A stretch of DNA of 64,000 nucleotides, taken from positions 1 through 64,000 of the forward strand of contig CAKTDV010000007.1 of the NCBI GenBank assembly GCA_934546745.1, read 5' to 3'. The stretch's first letter is position 1, and each line of letters opens with the position of its first letter. The stretch comes from an uncultured Desulfovibrio sp. GTDB taxonomy: Bacteria; Desulfobacterota; Desulfovibrionia; Desulfovibrionales; Desulfovibrionaceae. The notes under the pieces are model-generated. The model was given only the letters and a program-made list of their open reading frames with translations. It was not told where the DNA came from and ran no database searches. The position numbers were made by a program, and so were the translations under genes. This document shows, piece by piece, positions 14,708 to 24,582 of this stretch.

Positions 14708-15100
14708 ATGTACGATCAGGCGCTGGCCGATTTCGCGGCCCTGCGCGCCGAGCTTGGCGCGCACACCCTTGTGCTGGAGATGCCGCCGGAGGACGGGGCC
14801 GCCCGCCTCGAGGTGGAGGCCGCCGCCCGCGACATGGGCGTGCGCGCCTTTTCCGGCGAGGCCGCCGGCGGGAGGAGCGAACGCGCCCGGCTGGCCGTGG
14901 CGCATCTGGCCGAGGCCGATGTGCTCGATGCAGGGCTGGTGGCCGGGCTGTCTCCGTCCGTCCTGCCGCGTCCGGGCCAGCGGGCGGAACTCTGGGGCCT
15001 GCGCTGGCAGGTCCGCACGGTGCGGCGGCTGGGCTACGCCCGGCCCGGCATACTGCGGCTGGAACTCACGCGGGCGGAAAACCGCCGGGGAGGGCGGTAG
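14708..15100 (+). CDS. Phage head-tail completion-like hypothetical protein
   Basis: A 130-residue protein starting immediately after the previous stop. The last 50 residues (SVLPRPGQRAELWGLRWQVR, then RRLGYARPGILRLELTR) look like the beta-rich head-tail joining proteins found between head and tail genes. No definitive family can be named. The context between holin block and minor tail gene supports a structural role. Confidence 0.55.
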   Translation: MYDQALADFAALRAELGAHTLVLEMPPEDGAARLEVEAAARDMGVRAFSGEAAGGRSERARLAVAHLAEADVLDAGLVAGLSPSVLPRPGQRAELWGLRWQVRTVRRLGYARPGILRLELTRAENRRGGR

Positions 15101-15102
15101 GC

Positions 15103-15885
15103 ATGGCGGCGGGAAGAGGATCGCGGCTGGCCATGCGCGTCCACATGGACGAGGAGGCCGTCAGGGAACTGACGTTTCTGGTGGAGCGCTTCCCGAAGGA
15201 GATGCGCCGCGCCCTGGGCGGCGTGGGCTATTTCATGCTGCGGCAGATGCGCGAATCCATCCAGCAGGGCGGCCCCACGGGTGGCTCCCTCCGGTGGGCG
15301 CGGCTGTCGCTCATGCACATCTACCAGCGGATGGAGTTCGCGACCGGCCGGAGCAAGGCGCAATATCCCGCGGAGTATCTCACACTCAGGGGCATGTCCG
15401 ATCACCAGCGGGCGAACCGGATCAGGGGGCACCCGCTGCCCCACGCCTTCAGCCGCTGGAAGAAGCCGTGGGACAACATCCAGGACGCCATGTTTCCCAT
15501 GGCCACCCTTGCCCCGGCGCTGCGCTACCGCGTCCGGAGCGACGGCACGGAGGTTGTCATGGGCGGCACCACGGCGTCCGTCGCCAGGAAACTGCGCGCC
15601 GTGCAGGACGGGGCGGCCCTGCCCGGCTCACGCGGCGGATCGCAGCGCATAAGCGACAGGATGCGCGTGAAGTTCTGGATCGCCGGGGTGCCGCTGGGCA
15701 AGGGCAAGGGCGCGCTGGAGCGCCCCAGACGCCCCCTCATCGAGCCGCTCTACCGCACCTACGGGAAGGCCATGGTCGACTTTGTCATCGCCCGCGTGGA
15801 CGTGCTGCTCAACGGGCCGCTCCATGAGCCCCGGGACGTGACGGCGCGGCGCGTGGGCCTGTACCGCCGGTTCCGCACGTTCTGA
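15103..15885 (+). CDS. Phage virion morphogenesis/minor tail protein (gp10/gpZ-like)
   Basis: A 260-residue basic protein beginning two bases after the preceding stop. DEEAVRELTFLVERFPKEMR and ALGGVGYFMLRQMRESIQQG resemble the N-terminal helix pair of HK97 gp10-like or 'virion morphogenesis' proteins that attach tails to heads. The rest, with many Arg and RPLIEPLYRTYGKAMVDFVI near the end, also fits. Confidence 0.6.
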   Translation: MAAGRGSRLAMRVHMDEEAVRELTFLVERFPKEMRRALGGVGYFMLRQMRESIQQGGPTGGSLRWARLSLMHIYQRMEFATGRSKAQYPAEYLTLRGMSDHQRANRIRGHPLPHAFSRWKKPWDNIQDAMFPMATLAPALRYRVRSDGTEVVMGGTTASVARKLRAVQDGAALPGSRGGSQRISDRMRVKFWIAGVPLGKGKGALERPRRPLIEPLYRTYGKAMVDFVIARVDVLLNGPLHEPRDVTARRVGLYRRFRTF

Positions 15886-15916
15886 AACCCTCAACCAACG
15901 CATGAAGGACGGCGAT

Positions 15917-16393
15917 ATGGAACTGACAGCCCTGTGCCGGGCGTGGGCCGAAACCCTCTGCGGGGACGCGGAGCTGCGGCAGTGGGCCGAGGGCCTCTGG
16001 GGCGCGCCCCTGAACGTTTTTCTGGGCTACGACGCCGTGCGGGAGTTCGGGCGGGAGGACGCGCCCTACGTGGTCATCCAGCCCCTGGGCGACGAACGGG
16101 GGCCGCAGCTCGAGGAGCGGGCCGTGCGCGTGGGGCTCTTTCTGGGCTGCGCCGCGCCCGCGGCCGCCCCGGAACCGGAGGAGGACGGCGGCCCGCGCGT
16201 GCTGCCGGAAGTGGAGCTGATGGAACGGGAGTTCGCGCCGCGCGTGCTGGACGCGCTGCTGCGCGTGGATCCGCCGCCCGCCGCCTGCGAGGGCGAGACC
16301 CTGCCGCCGGTGGACGGCTTTGTGGAAAAATACGTGCTCGTGTCCGTGGTGGCGCCGTCCACGCTGGGCATGGGCCGCACGGTCTGGAGGTGA
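15917..16393 (+). CDS. Tail terminator-like hypothetical phage protein
   Basis: ATG 15917 (MELTALCRAWAETLCG) is preferred because AAGGA lies at proper spacing; ATG 15902 is the alternative. The 158 residues include DAPYVVIQPLGDERGPQLEE and RAVRVGLFLGCA, the beta pattern of small tail-terminator proteins that precede the tail tube gene. The placement supports this; the sequence alone does not. Confidence 0.5.
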   Translation: MELTALCRAWAETLCGDAELRQWAEGLWGAPLNVFLGYDAVREFGREDAPYVVIQPLGDERGPQLEERAVRVGLFLGCAAPAAAPEPEEDGGPRVLPEVELMEREFAPRVLDALLRVDPPPAACEGETLPPVDGFVEKYVLVSVVAPSTLGMGRTVWR

Positions 16394-16396
16394 GTC

Positions 16397-17368
16397 ATGG
16401 CCGAACAGTTACGCGGCTACCGCAACGAGATGGTTCTGGGTTTCGAGAGTTCCTACGGCGATCCCGGCGTCGCGCCCAAAGGGGTGAGGATGCCCTTCAA
16501 CACGGAGAGCCTCGCCATCAGCCGCCCCAAGAACACGGCGGCCACCCTGCGCGGCACGCGCAATCCGGCGGAACCCTTTGACGGCAACACGGACGTGGCC
16601 GGGGACATCGTCGTGCCCGTGGGGGCCGCCGGCTTCGGCTACTGGATGCGCGCCCTCTTCGGCGCGCCGGAAAGCGAGGCGCTGGAAACCCCCGACGGCG
16701 ACGCCACGCACAGCCACGTGTTCCGGCCCGGCGAGGCCCTGCCCTCCCTCTGGATAGAGACGCTCTTCCGGGGTGACACGCCGTTCTACAAGCGGTCGCT
16801 GGGCTGCAAGATCAACAGCTTTTCCATGGACGTGGGCGGGGACGGCGAGCTGACGGCCTCGTTCAACCTCATGGGCGGCACGCAGACGCAGGAGGCCGCG
16901 CCGCTGGACGCCTCGGCGGCCGACGCGCCCTTCCTGCGGCTCAACAACTTCTCGGCGAAACTGACCATCGACGGGCAGGCCTACGGCGACGCCACCTCCT
17001 TTGCCATCTCGCTGGAGAACGGCCTTGACGGCGACACCTATGCCATTGGCGGGGGCGGCTTTCGCGGGGCGCTCTCCGAAGGGCTCATGGGCCTTTCCGG
17101 CAGCATGGGGGTGCTGCTCAAGGATTCGCGGCTCTATGAGAAGGCGCTGGCCTCCCAGTCCCTGAGCCTGGGCCTGAGCCTCGTCCATCCCTCCGGGCCG
17201 TCGCTGGCCTTCGCGTTCGCGCACACGCAGCTGCAGGTGACGGGCCCCGTGACCGACGGGCCCGCCGGGCTGCGCCTGACCTGGAACTGGCAGGCCTACA
17301 GCCCCCAGCCCGGCGACCCCGCCGTGACCGTCACCCTGCGCAACGCCGTGGAAAGCTACGCCCTGTAG
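16397..17368 (+). CDS. Phage tail tube protein
   Basis: A 323-residue protein. Features of tail tube proteins are visible: MVLGFESSYGDPGVAPKGVR at the start, RNPAEPFDGNTDVAGDIVVP, then KINSFSMDVGGDGELTASFN and a terminal TVTLRNAVESYAL. It forms the inner tube of the siphovirus tail. It sits directly upstream of the G/GT chaperone pair, as in lambda-type tail operons. Confidence 0.85.
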   Translation: MAEQLRGYRNEMVLGFESSYGDPGVAPKGVRMPFNTESLAISRPKNTAATLRGTRNPAEPFDGNTDVAGDIVVPVGAAGFGYWMRALFGAPESEALETPDGDATHSHVFRPGEALPSLWIETLFRGDTPFYKRSLGCKINSFSMDVGGDGELTASFNLMGGTQTQEAAPLDASAADAPFLRLNNFSAKLTIDGQAYGDATSFAISLENGLDGDTYAIGGGGFRGALSEGLMGLSGSMGVLLKDSRLYEKALASQSLSLGLSLVHPSGPSLAFAFAHTQLQVTGPVTDGPAGLRLTWNWQAYSPQPGDPAVTVTLRNAVESYAL

Positions 17369-17411
17369 CCCCGGCACACAACCACAACAGAAAACGGAAA
17401 AGGAGCGAGAC

Positions 17412-17741
17412 ATGCGTATCACCCTGCCTGTGAGCGGCCGTGAGGTGGAGATTCAGAGCCTGAGCGTGGGACAGACGCGCGAACTGGCGGAACTGGAGCG
17501 GCGCGCGGCCCTCGCGCCGGAGGAGGCGCGGGAAGAGGCCGCGCGGGAGCTGGCCACACGGCGCGAGGCCCTGCTCGACGGGCTGTACGCCGGCCTTGTG
17601 GACGAGACCTTTCCCGCGCGGGACGCGGCCGTGCTGCGTCTGGTGACCCTGCGCTACACCTACGGGGACAACGCGGGCAGCCTAAAAAACTTCGTCGCTG
17701 GGCTGACTGGCACGGATCAGGACGCCCAGCCTACTGTCTAG
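17412..17741 (+). CDS. Tail assembly chaperone, short form (gpG-like)
   Basis: A 109-residue helical protein (MRITLPVSGREVEIQSLSVG, AELERRAALAPEEAREEAAR, RLVTLRYTYGDNAGSLKNF). It is located between the tail tube and tape measure genes, which is the position of gpG chaperones. Codons 91-93 contain the slip site described at 17684-17690, from which a longer fusion is expected. Confidence 0.8.
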   Translation: MRITLPVSGREVEIQSLSVGQTRELAELERRAALAPEEAREEAARELATRREALLDGLYAGLVDETFPARDAAVLRLVTLRYTYGDNAGSLKNFVAGLTGTDQDAQPTV

Positions 17742-18016
17742 ACTGCCGCCGGTTCCGGCCCGGGCTGGACTGCGCCCGCTGCGGCTGGCGCGAGCCGGAT
17801 CTGTGGCCGGAGAACCGGCTTGCCGCGCGCCTCTGGGGGGCCGCGCGCACCCAGTGGCGCGTGGGCTTTGGCGGGCCGGTGGGGCTGGACTATCCCGCCG
17901 TGTTCGCCGTCGCCCGCGCCCTGGGCATGGCGGTGACGCCGCACCTGCTGCGGCGTCTCTCATTGCTGGAAGGACGCGCGCTGGATCAGTTCGCGCGCGG
18001 AACCGGGAGGAGGTGA
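17412..18016 (+). CDS. Tail assembly chaperone fusion by -1 frameshift (gpGT-like)
   Basis: After slippage at 17684-17690 the -1 frame stays open to TGA 18014-18016, five bases before the tape measure ATG, giving about 201 residues. The added part contains YCLDCRRF and LDCARCGW, a possible zinc-binding pair. NRLAARLWGAARTQWRVGFG and GLDYPAVFAVARALGM follow, which resemble the T domain (DUF1799-like) of chaperone fusions in other phages. The -1 frame has no start codon of its own, strengthening the frameshift reading. This product recruits the tape measure during tail assembly. Confidence 0.8.
17684..17690 (+). promoter_or_regulatory. Programmed -1 ribosomal frameshift site A AAA AAC
   Basis: In the gpG frame the codons are CTA AAA AAC (17682-17690), so the heptamer A-AAA-AAC is in the classical X-XXY-YYZ phase. 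GC-rich DNA follows, which could form a stimulatory structure. Confidence 0.85.
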
Positions 18017-18020
18017 GCCT

Positions 18021-21000
18021 ATGGCCGCCAGTTCACGGATAACGCTCTCGCTGCGGGACGAGGTGAGCAGGGGACTGAGGAACCTCAAGCGCGAGATGGT
18101 GGGCTTCAAGCGCGACGTGGACGGCCTCGCCTCCGGCCTGGGCAAGGTGGCGGCCATCGGCGGTGGCGCCATGGCCGTCGACATGCTCTGGAACATCGGC
18201 AAGGCCAGCGTGGACGCCCAGATTCAGGTGCAGCGCCTGGAGACGGCCTTTACCGCCGTGTACGATTCCGCCGCGCGGGGCGGCGTGCAGCTGGACTACC
18301 TGCGCGATCTGAGCGCCCGCCTCGGGCTGGAGTTCTACAGCACGGCCGAGGCCGCCAAGAACTTCTTCGCCTCCGGGCAGGGCACGGCCCTGCAGGGCCA
18401 GCTCAACGGCATTTACGAAAGCTTTTCCAAGGCGGGCGCGGCGCTGGCGCTTTCCGGCGACCAGATGAACTCCGTCTTCACGGCCCTTGGGCAGATGATG
18501 AGCAAGGGCAAGGTGCAGGCCGAGGAACTGCGCGGCCAGCTGGGCGAGTCCCTGCCCGGCGCGTTCACCATGGCCGCGAAGGCCATGGGCGTCACCACGG
18601 CGGAACTGGACAAGATGCTGGAGGACGGCAGGCTCCTTGCCGAGGACCTGCTGCCCAGAATGGCCGAGGCGCTGGAGGACAAGTACGCCGCCGCCGCCGA
18701 ACGCGCCGCGAACAGCCTGCAGGGCTCCATCAACCGCATGTCCTCCGCCTGGACGGAGTTCAAGACCAACATCCTCAATTCCGAACCCGTCGTCGAGGCC
18801 ATACAGGCCGTGACCGGCGCGCTGGAACACGTCAACACCGCCAAGGCCTACGGGAAAAGGCGGGAGGAGGCCATAGCGCACCTCAGGGCCTCGGGCGTCG
18901 CGCCGGAAGGCGTGCGCACCGAAGCCCGCATGGACATGCTGGGGACGGTCTACGGCGCGGAATTCCATGCCGACCGGTACAGCGAGGCGCAAATCCGGCA
19001 ACGGATGCAGGTTCTGGAAATCGAGCGCCGCCAGCAGGCGGTGTTTGACGACTATGTCAAGGCACAGGAAATCGCGGCGGAACAGACGCTGGGCAAACTC
19101 AACGCCCTGACAAGGGATGTCATCAAGACCACGGACGGCCACAAGCTCAGGGAATACGACAGCCGCATCGCCGAGCTTGACGCCGCCTTTGAGGCCGCCC
19201 GGCCGGAGCTGTCCGCCAGGGATCTGGAGCGGTACACCGCCGACTACAACGCAGCGCGCGCCAAGCTGCTGGAGGACAGGAAGGACTTCCAGGACAAGCT
19301 GGCCGCCAGCGACAGGAAGGCCGCCGGGGCGGCGTCCAGGGCGGCCGTGGCGCAGGCCGACTACACCGGGGAGCTGGAGCGCACCCGCCGGACGGTGGCC
19401 AGCCTGCGGGAACAGCTGGATCTGGACCCCTCGGACAAGCTGGCGGCGCGGAAGATCGCCGCTGAGGAGAAGTACCGCAAGACCCTGAGCAAGACCCGCG
19501 AGGAGCTGGAAAAGCAGGTGGCGCGCGGCAGCCTCACGCGGGAGCAGGCCGAGGCCCTGCGGCTGGAAAAGGACAGGGCCGCCGAACTGCGCAAGCAGGT
19601 CGATCTGCGCGAGGCCGAACGGGAGGCCGCCGAACGCGCCGTCAAGACAGCGGAAGGCCAGCTGCGCTTCTACGGCGAGCTGGAAAGCATGTCCGGCCGC
19701 TACAGCGGGGAACTGGAGCTGCAGAACACGTTGCTGGAGGCCCAGGCGCAGAACTACCGCGATCTCGACATCCCCGAGGATCTCATTGACCAGTGGAGGA
19801 CCCTGCGCCAGCTCCAGGAATCCACCGATCCCCTTGCCGGGGCGTACCGGGGCCTTGCGCGCTGGCTCAACGAGGCCAGGGACGCGGGCAAACAGTGGGA
19901 GGACATGGCCTTCGGCATGGCGCAAAGCTTTGAGACGGCCACGCGGGGCATGTTCGACGAGTTCCTCACCACGGGCCGGATGACCTTCAAATCCTTCAAC
20001 CTTTCCTTTACCTCTCTGCTGCGGGAGCTGGCCTGGCAGGCGCTGGCCCAGCCTATCGTGCTGTCCGTGGTGCAGGGCGCGCAGTCGGCTGTCTACGGTC
20101 TGGCCTCCGGCGCGGGCGGTTTTGGCGGTTCCGGCGGCGCGGGCGGGCTGGGCGGCCTTGCCTCCGGCGCGCTGCAACAGGCAGGGCAGGGCTGGATCAC
20201 CAACGGCCTGAGCGGCTCCATCAACAGCGCCGCCGCCTGGGCGGCCCCGTCCCTCTTCGCGCCCACGGCCGCGCAGGGCAGCGTCAACGCCGGTCTCAAC
20301 GCGGCCCTCCAAGGCTCCTCCGGGGCCTATACCGGCTACACGGCGGGGATGCAGCCCACCATGACCGCCACCGGCGCGTTCGGCGCTCCGGCGCTGGGCG
20401 CGGGCATCGGCAGTCTGGCGTCTCCCTTTGTCAACAGCGCGCTGGGCATTCAGAACAACGCTGGCTCAAGCCTTGGCGCTACCGTGGGCGGCCTTGGGGC
20501 CACCGCCGTGCTGGGCACGCTGGCCGCCGCCAACATCTGGAACCCCGGCGGCTGGATCATGGGCGGCCTCGCGGCCCTGAGCGCCGTTGCCGGTGGCGCG
20601 CTGGGCGGTATCTTCGGCAAGAAGAAGAAAAAATTGCCGCAGCTCTGGGCGGGCTTTGACCTTGACCTTGCCAACGGAACGACGGGCGCGTGGGCCGATC
20701 CCAATCGCGGCCTGAGCAACAAGGTGGCCGACCAGTACGAGGCAAGCCTTGAGACGCTGGCGCAGTCCGTCATCACCATGAGCGGCAACGTCAAGGCCGC
20801 GCTGGGCGCGACCAACACCGCCCTTGCCGACGCCTATCAGGAAGCACTTGTCGTGGGCGGCAGCTTCAAGAAGCGCGTCATGTGGGAGGGCGAGTACATC
20901 ACCGAGGGCAACACCAAGCGCTTTCAGGAGGAGTTGCTTGAGGGCGGCATGGGTCTCATCGTGGGCGCGCTCAGCCGCATGGACGTGCGTCCGCTCACGC

Positions 21001-23615
21001 TGGCGGCGGACGGGGCCGTGGCCGACACGGCGGACGAGCTGAAGGTCGCCATCGCCAATTCGGTGAACTTCCTCAACATCGGCGCGTCCTTCGAGGACGA
21101 GAAGTTCCAGAAGCAGTTCTACGAGGGCATCGGCAACCGCGTTCTGGATGCGCTCAACGGGATGGATACGTCCGGCCTGAAGCTGAACATTGACAAGACC
21201 TCCGTCGCGGGCTGGCAGACGGCGGCGGCCGCGCTGGAAGCCTGGGACAGTATCAACGCCAGCATCACCGAGATTATCAATCCCACGTCCGAGCTGGAAA
21301 CGCAGATGCGCGCCGCCAACGCGCAGTTCGACGGCTGGCTGGACAACCTCCGGCAACTGGGCTGGCAGGAGGAGGCCATTGCGCAGGTGGAGGCGCGGCG
21401 CGCGGCGTACCTGCAAAAGTACAGCGACGCCATGACCAAGGCCACCACGCAGGAGCTGCATCTGCGGAAAATCTCCCTGCAATACGGCGCGAACAGCAAC
21501 ATGTACGGCATGGAATCGCTCTACATCCAGCAGCAGCAGGAATTGGAGCAGCTTGCGCAGAAGTTCGGCAGGGAATCGCAAATTTACAAAGACGCCGTGG
21601 AGATTCAGCAGGCCGAACTGGCGCGCCAGCGCGTGGAGCAACTGGAGGCCGAGCTGGAAGCCGCGTTGCAGGCGGAGCAGCGTCTGGCGCAGGAGGAGGC
21701 ACAGGCCGCGCTGGCCGCCGCACAGGCGTCCCTTGCCGCCGCCGAGGCCGCCAAGGCCGCCACCGAGCAGCGCATTGCCGAACTGGAACGCGAACTGGAG
21801 GAGGCGCGTCAGGCCGTCATCGATGCGCAACAGGCCAGAGTGGACGCGCAGCAGGAGAGGGTCGACGCGCTTCAGGCGGAATTTGACGCGGCCCTCAAGG
21901 CGCAGCAGGACAAGGTCGCGGCCCTGCAAGCCGAACTGGAAGCCGCCCTGCGGGCGCGCACCGGCGAGGTGGAGAACCAGATTTCCGAGGCCGAAAAGCT
22001 CCGGGACGTGTTCGGCGATATTGTCAAGCGTCTGCGGGAGAGCCGGGAAGACCTCTGGACATCGGAGGACAGGAACCCCATCGGCACGGCCTTTGACGAG
22101 GCGCTGGCGCAGTTCAACGCCGCCTTCGCCGAAGGCATGAGGGGCAACACCGAGGCGCTGGAAAAGCTCCCCACGCTGGCCAGTGACGTGCTGGGCCTGA
22201 GCGGCAATGCGCTGACCTCACAGGCCGAGTACACGAAGCTCTTCTACGACGTGGATCAGAAGCTCCGGCAGGCGGAGGAGTACGCCGCCGGGGAATCGGC
22301 CAAACGGCTTTCCGAGATTGACGCCCTCAACGCGCAGTTGGCGGCCCTCAAGGCGCAACTGAACGTGGAGGAGGAGACGCACCGGGACGTGCGCGTCATT
22401 CAGGCGGAGCTGGCGCGGGAACAGGCCATCCTTGACGAGTTCGTGGATGCGGAGGAGGTGACGCACCGGAACCTCAAGGACATCCGCAAGGAGCTGGAGC
22501 GCGAGCAGAAGATTCTTGAGCAGCAAAAGAACATTCTCGACGATCTGACCAAGGTGGAGGAGGCGTCGCACCGGACGCAGGAAGAGATTCAGGCGGATTT
22601 GGACGAACAGCGGCTGCTGCTGGAACAGCAGACCGAGGCCGTGGCGCGGGGCAACGCGCTGGTGGAGGCGCAGACCGCCGCGCTTCAGGCCGCCATGAAC
22701 GCGGGCACCAACGCGACAACCTACGTGGGCCGCACATCGGCGGAAATTCTCGCGGAATTGCAGCGCGTGCGGAACGTGCTGGCCAGCGAGAAAGGCGACG
22801 TGGGCACGGTGACGCCCACGGTGCCGGAACCCGTGCGGCCCGGCACGGGCGGCGGGAGCGGTTCGGGAAGCGGGTCGGGAAGTTCGGGCGGATCGTCGTC
22901 GGGGTCGGGGTCGGGAAGCTCCGGTTCGTCGGGGAGCGGGTCGGGTTCTGGCAGCGTCAAACGGACGGATCAGGGCGTGTTGCTCGTGCCCAATTCCGGC
23001 AAGGAGAAGCCGCAGGTGGCGGCGGGTTCCGGCATCTACGGATCGCGCTACAGGACGGTGGCGGATTTGATGAACGCCATCTGGAGTGGACTGACCTACA
23101 GCACGTCGCTTCAGCCGACGGGAACGGGCTGGGGCTGGACGTTCTCCGACATTGACAAATCCCTGCAAAAGGCCGGGCTGACGCTGGAGCAGTGGTACAC
23201 GCAGATCGGCAAGGCGCGGGGCTTCGCCTCCGGCGGCCTGACGCCGCGCGACGAACCCTTCTGGGTGGGCGAGAACGGGCCGGAACTCATGATGAGTCCG
23301 CGCCAGTACGGCGTCCTCTCCCACCCGGAGAGCATGGCGCTCGCGTCAGGGCTGGAATCGGGGCTGGAATCGGGCTTCGCCGGTTACGGGGGTTCCGGCG
23401 GGTACGGCAACGCGGGCGGCATCGGGAACATCGGGGATATCGGGAATTGGGGCGCGTCCATCGTGAGCGAGATACGCACGCAGGGACGGCAGACCTACAC
23501 CGTCCTGCGGCAACTGTTGCGGGACACCAGCGAGATGCGGAGCCAGCAGCGGCGCATCCTGCGCACGCTGGGCATGTGGGAGGCCGAGGGCCTGCCCAGG
23601 ACGGCGGCGCGCTAG
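18021..23615 (+). CDS. Phage tail tape measure protein
   Basis: An 1864-residue protein preceded by GGGAGGAGG. The N-terminal part holds the tape measure domain (LETAFTAVYDSAARGGVQLD, GLEFYSTAEAAKNFFASGQG, LRGQLGESLPGAFTMAAKAM). It is followed by long coiled coils, a Gly/Ala-rich hydrophobic region at about 690-870, further heptad-rich helices at 1150-1350 and 1420-1580, and a Gly/Ser linker at about 1615-1650. The end has the usual FASGGLTPRDEPFWVGENGP and ELMMSPRQYGVLSHPES motif. It sets tail length and is ejected with the DNA. The frame is intact over 5.6 kb. Confidence 0.9.
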   Translation: MAASSRITLSLRDEVSRGLRNLKREMVGFKRDVDGLASGLGKVAAIGGGAMAVDMLWNIGKASVDAQIQVQRLETAFTAVYDSAARGGVQLDYLRDLSARLGLEFYSTAEAAKNFFASGQGTALQGQLNGIYESFSKAGAALALSGDQMNSVFTALGQMMSKGKVQAEELRGQLGESLPGAFTMAAKAMGVTTAELDKMLEDGRLLAEDLLPRMAEALEDKYAAAAERAANSLQGSINRMSSAWTEFKTNILNSEPVVEAIQAVTGALEHVNTAKAYGKRREEAIAHLRASGVAPEGVRTEARMDMLGTVYGAEFHADRYSEAQIRQRMQVLEIERRQQAVFDDYVKAQEIAAEQTLGKLNALTRDVIKTTDGHKLREYDSRIAELDAAFEAARPELSARDLERYTADYNAARAKLLEDRKDFQDKLAASDRKAAGAASRAAVAQADYTGELERTRRTVASLREQLDLDPSDKLAARKIAAEEKYRKTLSKTREELEKQVARGSLTREQAEALRLEKDRAAELRKQVDLREAEREAAERAVKTAEGQLRFYGELESMSGRYSGELELQNTLLEAQAQNYRDLDIPEDLIDQWRTLRQLQESTDPLAGAYRGLARWLNEARDAGKQWEDMAFGMAQSFETATRGMFDEFLTTGRMTFKSFNLSFTSLLRELAWQALAQPIVLSVVQGAQSAVYGLASGAGGFGGSGGAGGLGGLASGALQQAGQGWITNGLSGSINSAAAWAAPSLFAPTAAQGSVNAGLNAALQGSSGAYTGYTAGMQPTMTATGAFGAPALGAGIGSLASPFVNSALGIQNNAGSSLGATVGGLGATAVLGTLAAANIWNPGGWIMGGLAALSAVAGGALGGIFGKKKKKLPQLWAGFDLDLANGTTGAWADPNRGLSNKVADQYEASLETLAQSVITMSGNVKAALGATNTALADAYQEALVVGGSFKKRVMWEGEYITEGNTKRFQEELLEGGMGLIVGALSRMDVRPLTLAADGAVADTADELKVAIANSVNFLNIGASFEDEKFQKQFYEGIGNRVLDALNGMDTSGLKLNIDKTSVAGWQTAAAALEAWDSINASITEIINPTSELETQMRAANAQFDGWLDNLRQLGWQEEAIAQVEARRAAYLQKYSDAMTKATTQELHLRKISLQYGANSNMYGMESLYIQQQQELEQLAQKFGRESQIYKDAVEIQQAELARQRVEQLEAELEAALQAEQRLAQEEAQAALAAAQASLAAAEAAKAATEQRIAELERELEEARQAVIDAQQARVDAQQERVDALQAEFDAALKAQQDKVAALQAELEAALRARTGEVENQISEAEKLRDVFGDIVKRLRESREDLWTSEDRNPIGTAFDEALAQFNAAFAEGMRGNTEALEKLPTLASDVLGLSGNALTSQAEYTKLFYDVDQKLRQAEEYAAGESAKRLSEIDALNAQLAALKAQLNVEEETHRDVRVIQAELAREQAILDEFVDAEEVTHRNLKDIRKELEREQKILEQQKNILDDLTKVEEASHRTQEEIQADLDEQRLLLEQQTEAVARGNALVEAQTAALQAAMNAGTNATTYVGRTSAEILAELQRVRNVLASEKGDVGTVTPTVPEPVRPGTGGGSGSGSGSGSSGGSSSGSGSGSSGSSGSGSGSGSVKRTDQGVLLVPNSGKEKPQVAAGSGIYGSRYRTVADLMNAIWSGLTYSTSLQPTGTGWGWTFSDIDKSLQKAGLTLEQWYTQIGKARGFASGGLTPRDEPFWVGENGPELMMSPRQYGVLSHPESMALASGLESGLESGFAGYGGSGGYGNAGGIGNIGDIGNWGASIVSEIRTQGRQTYTVLRQLLRDTSEMRSQQRRILRTLGMWEAEGLPRTAAR

Positions 23616-23643
23616 CCCGGCACGCCCCGGAGGAGGAACACGC

Positions 23644-24564
23644 ATGGGCATCGTCATACCGCCCAACGAACTGACCCTGCTGGAATGCGGCCTTGAGGAG
23701 AACGACGCCGTCGACGGCGTTGTGTGGAGCGCGGGCACGACCTATGCCAACGGTCAGCAGGTGCGTCATAAACACCGCGTCTATGTCAGCCTTGTGGACG
23801 GCAACCGGGGCAACGATCCGGAGACCTCCACCAGCGGCACCACGGCCACATGGATGCCCGCGGGGGCCACCCGGCCCTGGCGTATGCTCGACGAGTACGT
23901 GGAGACGCAGACCGTGGGCGACGAGGGCAAGCCCCTGACCTTTGCCGTGCCCTTTGACAGGGCCACGGCCTTCGGGCTGCTCAACATCGCGGGCGCGACC
24001 TGCACCGTGCGCGTGGAGGACGACGAGGAGGGCGTCTACCTTGAGGAGACCATCGAGCTGGTCAGGGATATCGGCGGCCTGTCGCTCTTTGACTACAACT
24101 ACGACCTCATCGAGATGGAAACGTCCGTGGTGCGCGTGGATCTGCCGCTGGCCATCACGGGAAGGCTCCACGTGCGTCTCGACCCCGGCGGGGAGGGCGG
24201 CACCGCCGCTGTCGGCGCGGTGGTCGTGGGGCGCGGCATCGACATCGGCAAGACCCTCTACGGGGCCAAGACCGGCGTGACCGACTACAGCGTCAAAAAG
24301 ACCAACGACTACGGCTACACGACCTTTGTGCGGCGCGGGGCCGCGCCCTATGCCGACGTGACCCTCTACCACCACCCCAGCCGGGCGGACTTCGTGAACG
24401 GCGTGCTGACGGAGCTGCGCTCGCGCCCGGCCCTCTGGGTGCTTGATCCGAGGCCGGGCGGGCACACGTCCCTGAGCATCCACGGCTGGCTGGAGGACTG
24501 GGACACCGTTTTCGAGGGACCCAACGAACAGGAACTGTCCCTGACCATTCAGGGGCTTCTCTAA
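23644..24564 (+). CDS. Tail tip protein with chitin-binding-like module (hypothetical)
   Basis: A 306-residue protein after GGAGGAAC. Residues 25-80 (VWSAGTTYANGQQVRHKHRV, YVSLVDGNRGNDPETS, TTATWMPAGATRPWRMLDEY) look like a CBM5/12-type carbohydrate-binding fold (W..G..Y..G..V...G..Y......N....P......W). The remainder is beta-rich with no named family. Location right after the tape measure gene suggests a distal tail or tail tip role, perhaps surface binding. Confidence 0.6.
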   Translation: MGIVIPPNELTLLECGLEENDAVDGVVWSAGTTYANGQQVRHKHRVYVSLVDGNRGNDPETSTSGTTATWMPAGATRPWRMLDEYVETQTVGDEGKPLTFAVPFDRATAFGLLNIAGATCTVRVEDDEEGVYLEETIELVRDIGGLSLFDYNYDLIEMETSVVRVDLPLAITGRLHVRLDPGGEGGTAAVGAVVVGRGIDIGKTLYGAKTGVTDYSVKKTNDYGYTTFVRRGAAPYADVTLYHHPSRADFVNGVLTELRSRPALWVLDPRPGGHTSLSIHGWLEDWDTVFEGPNEQELSLTIQGLL

Positions 24565-24582
24565 ACGCGCGCGAGGAGAACC

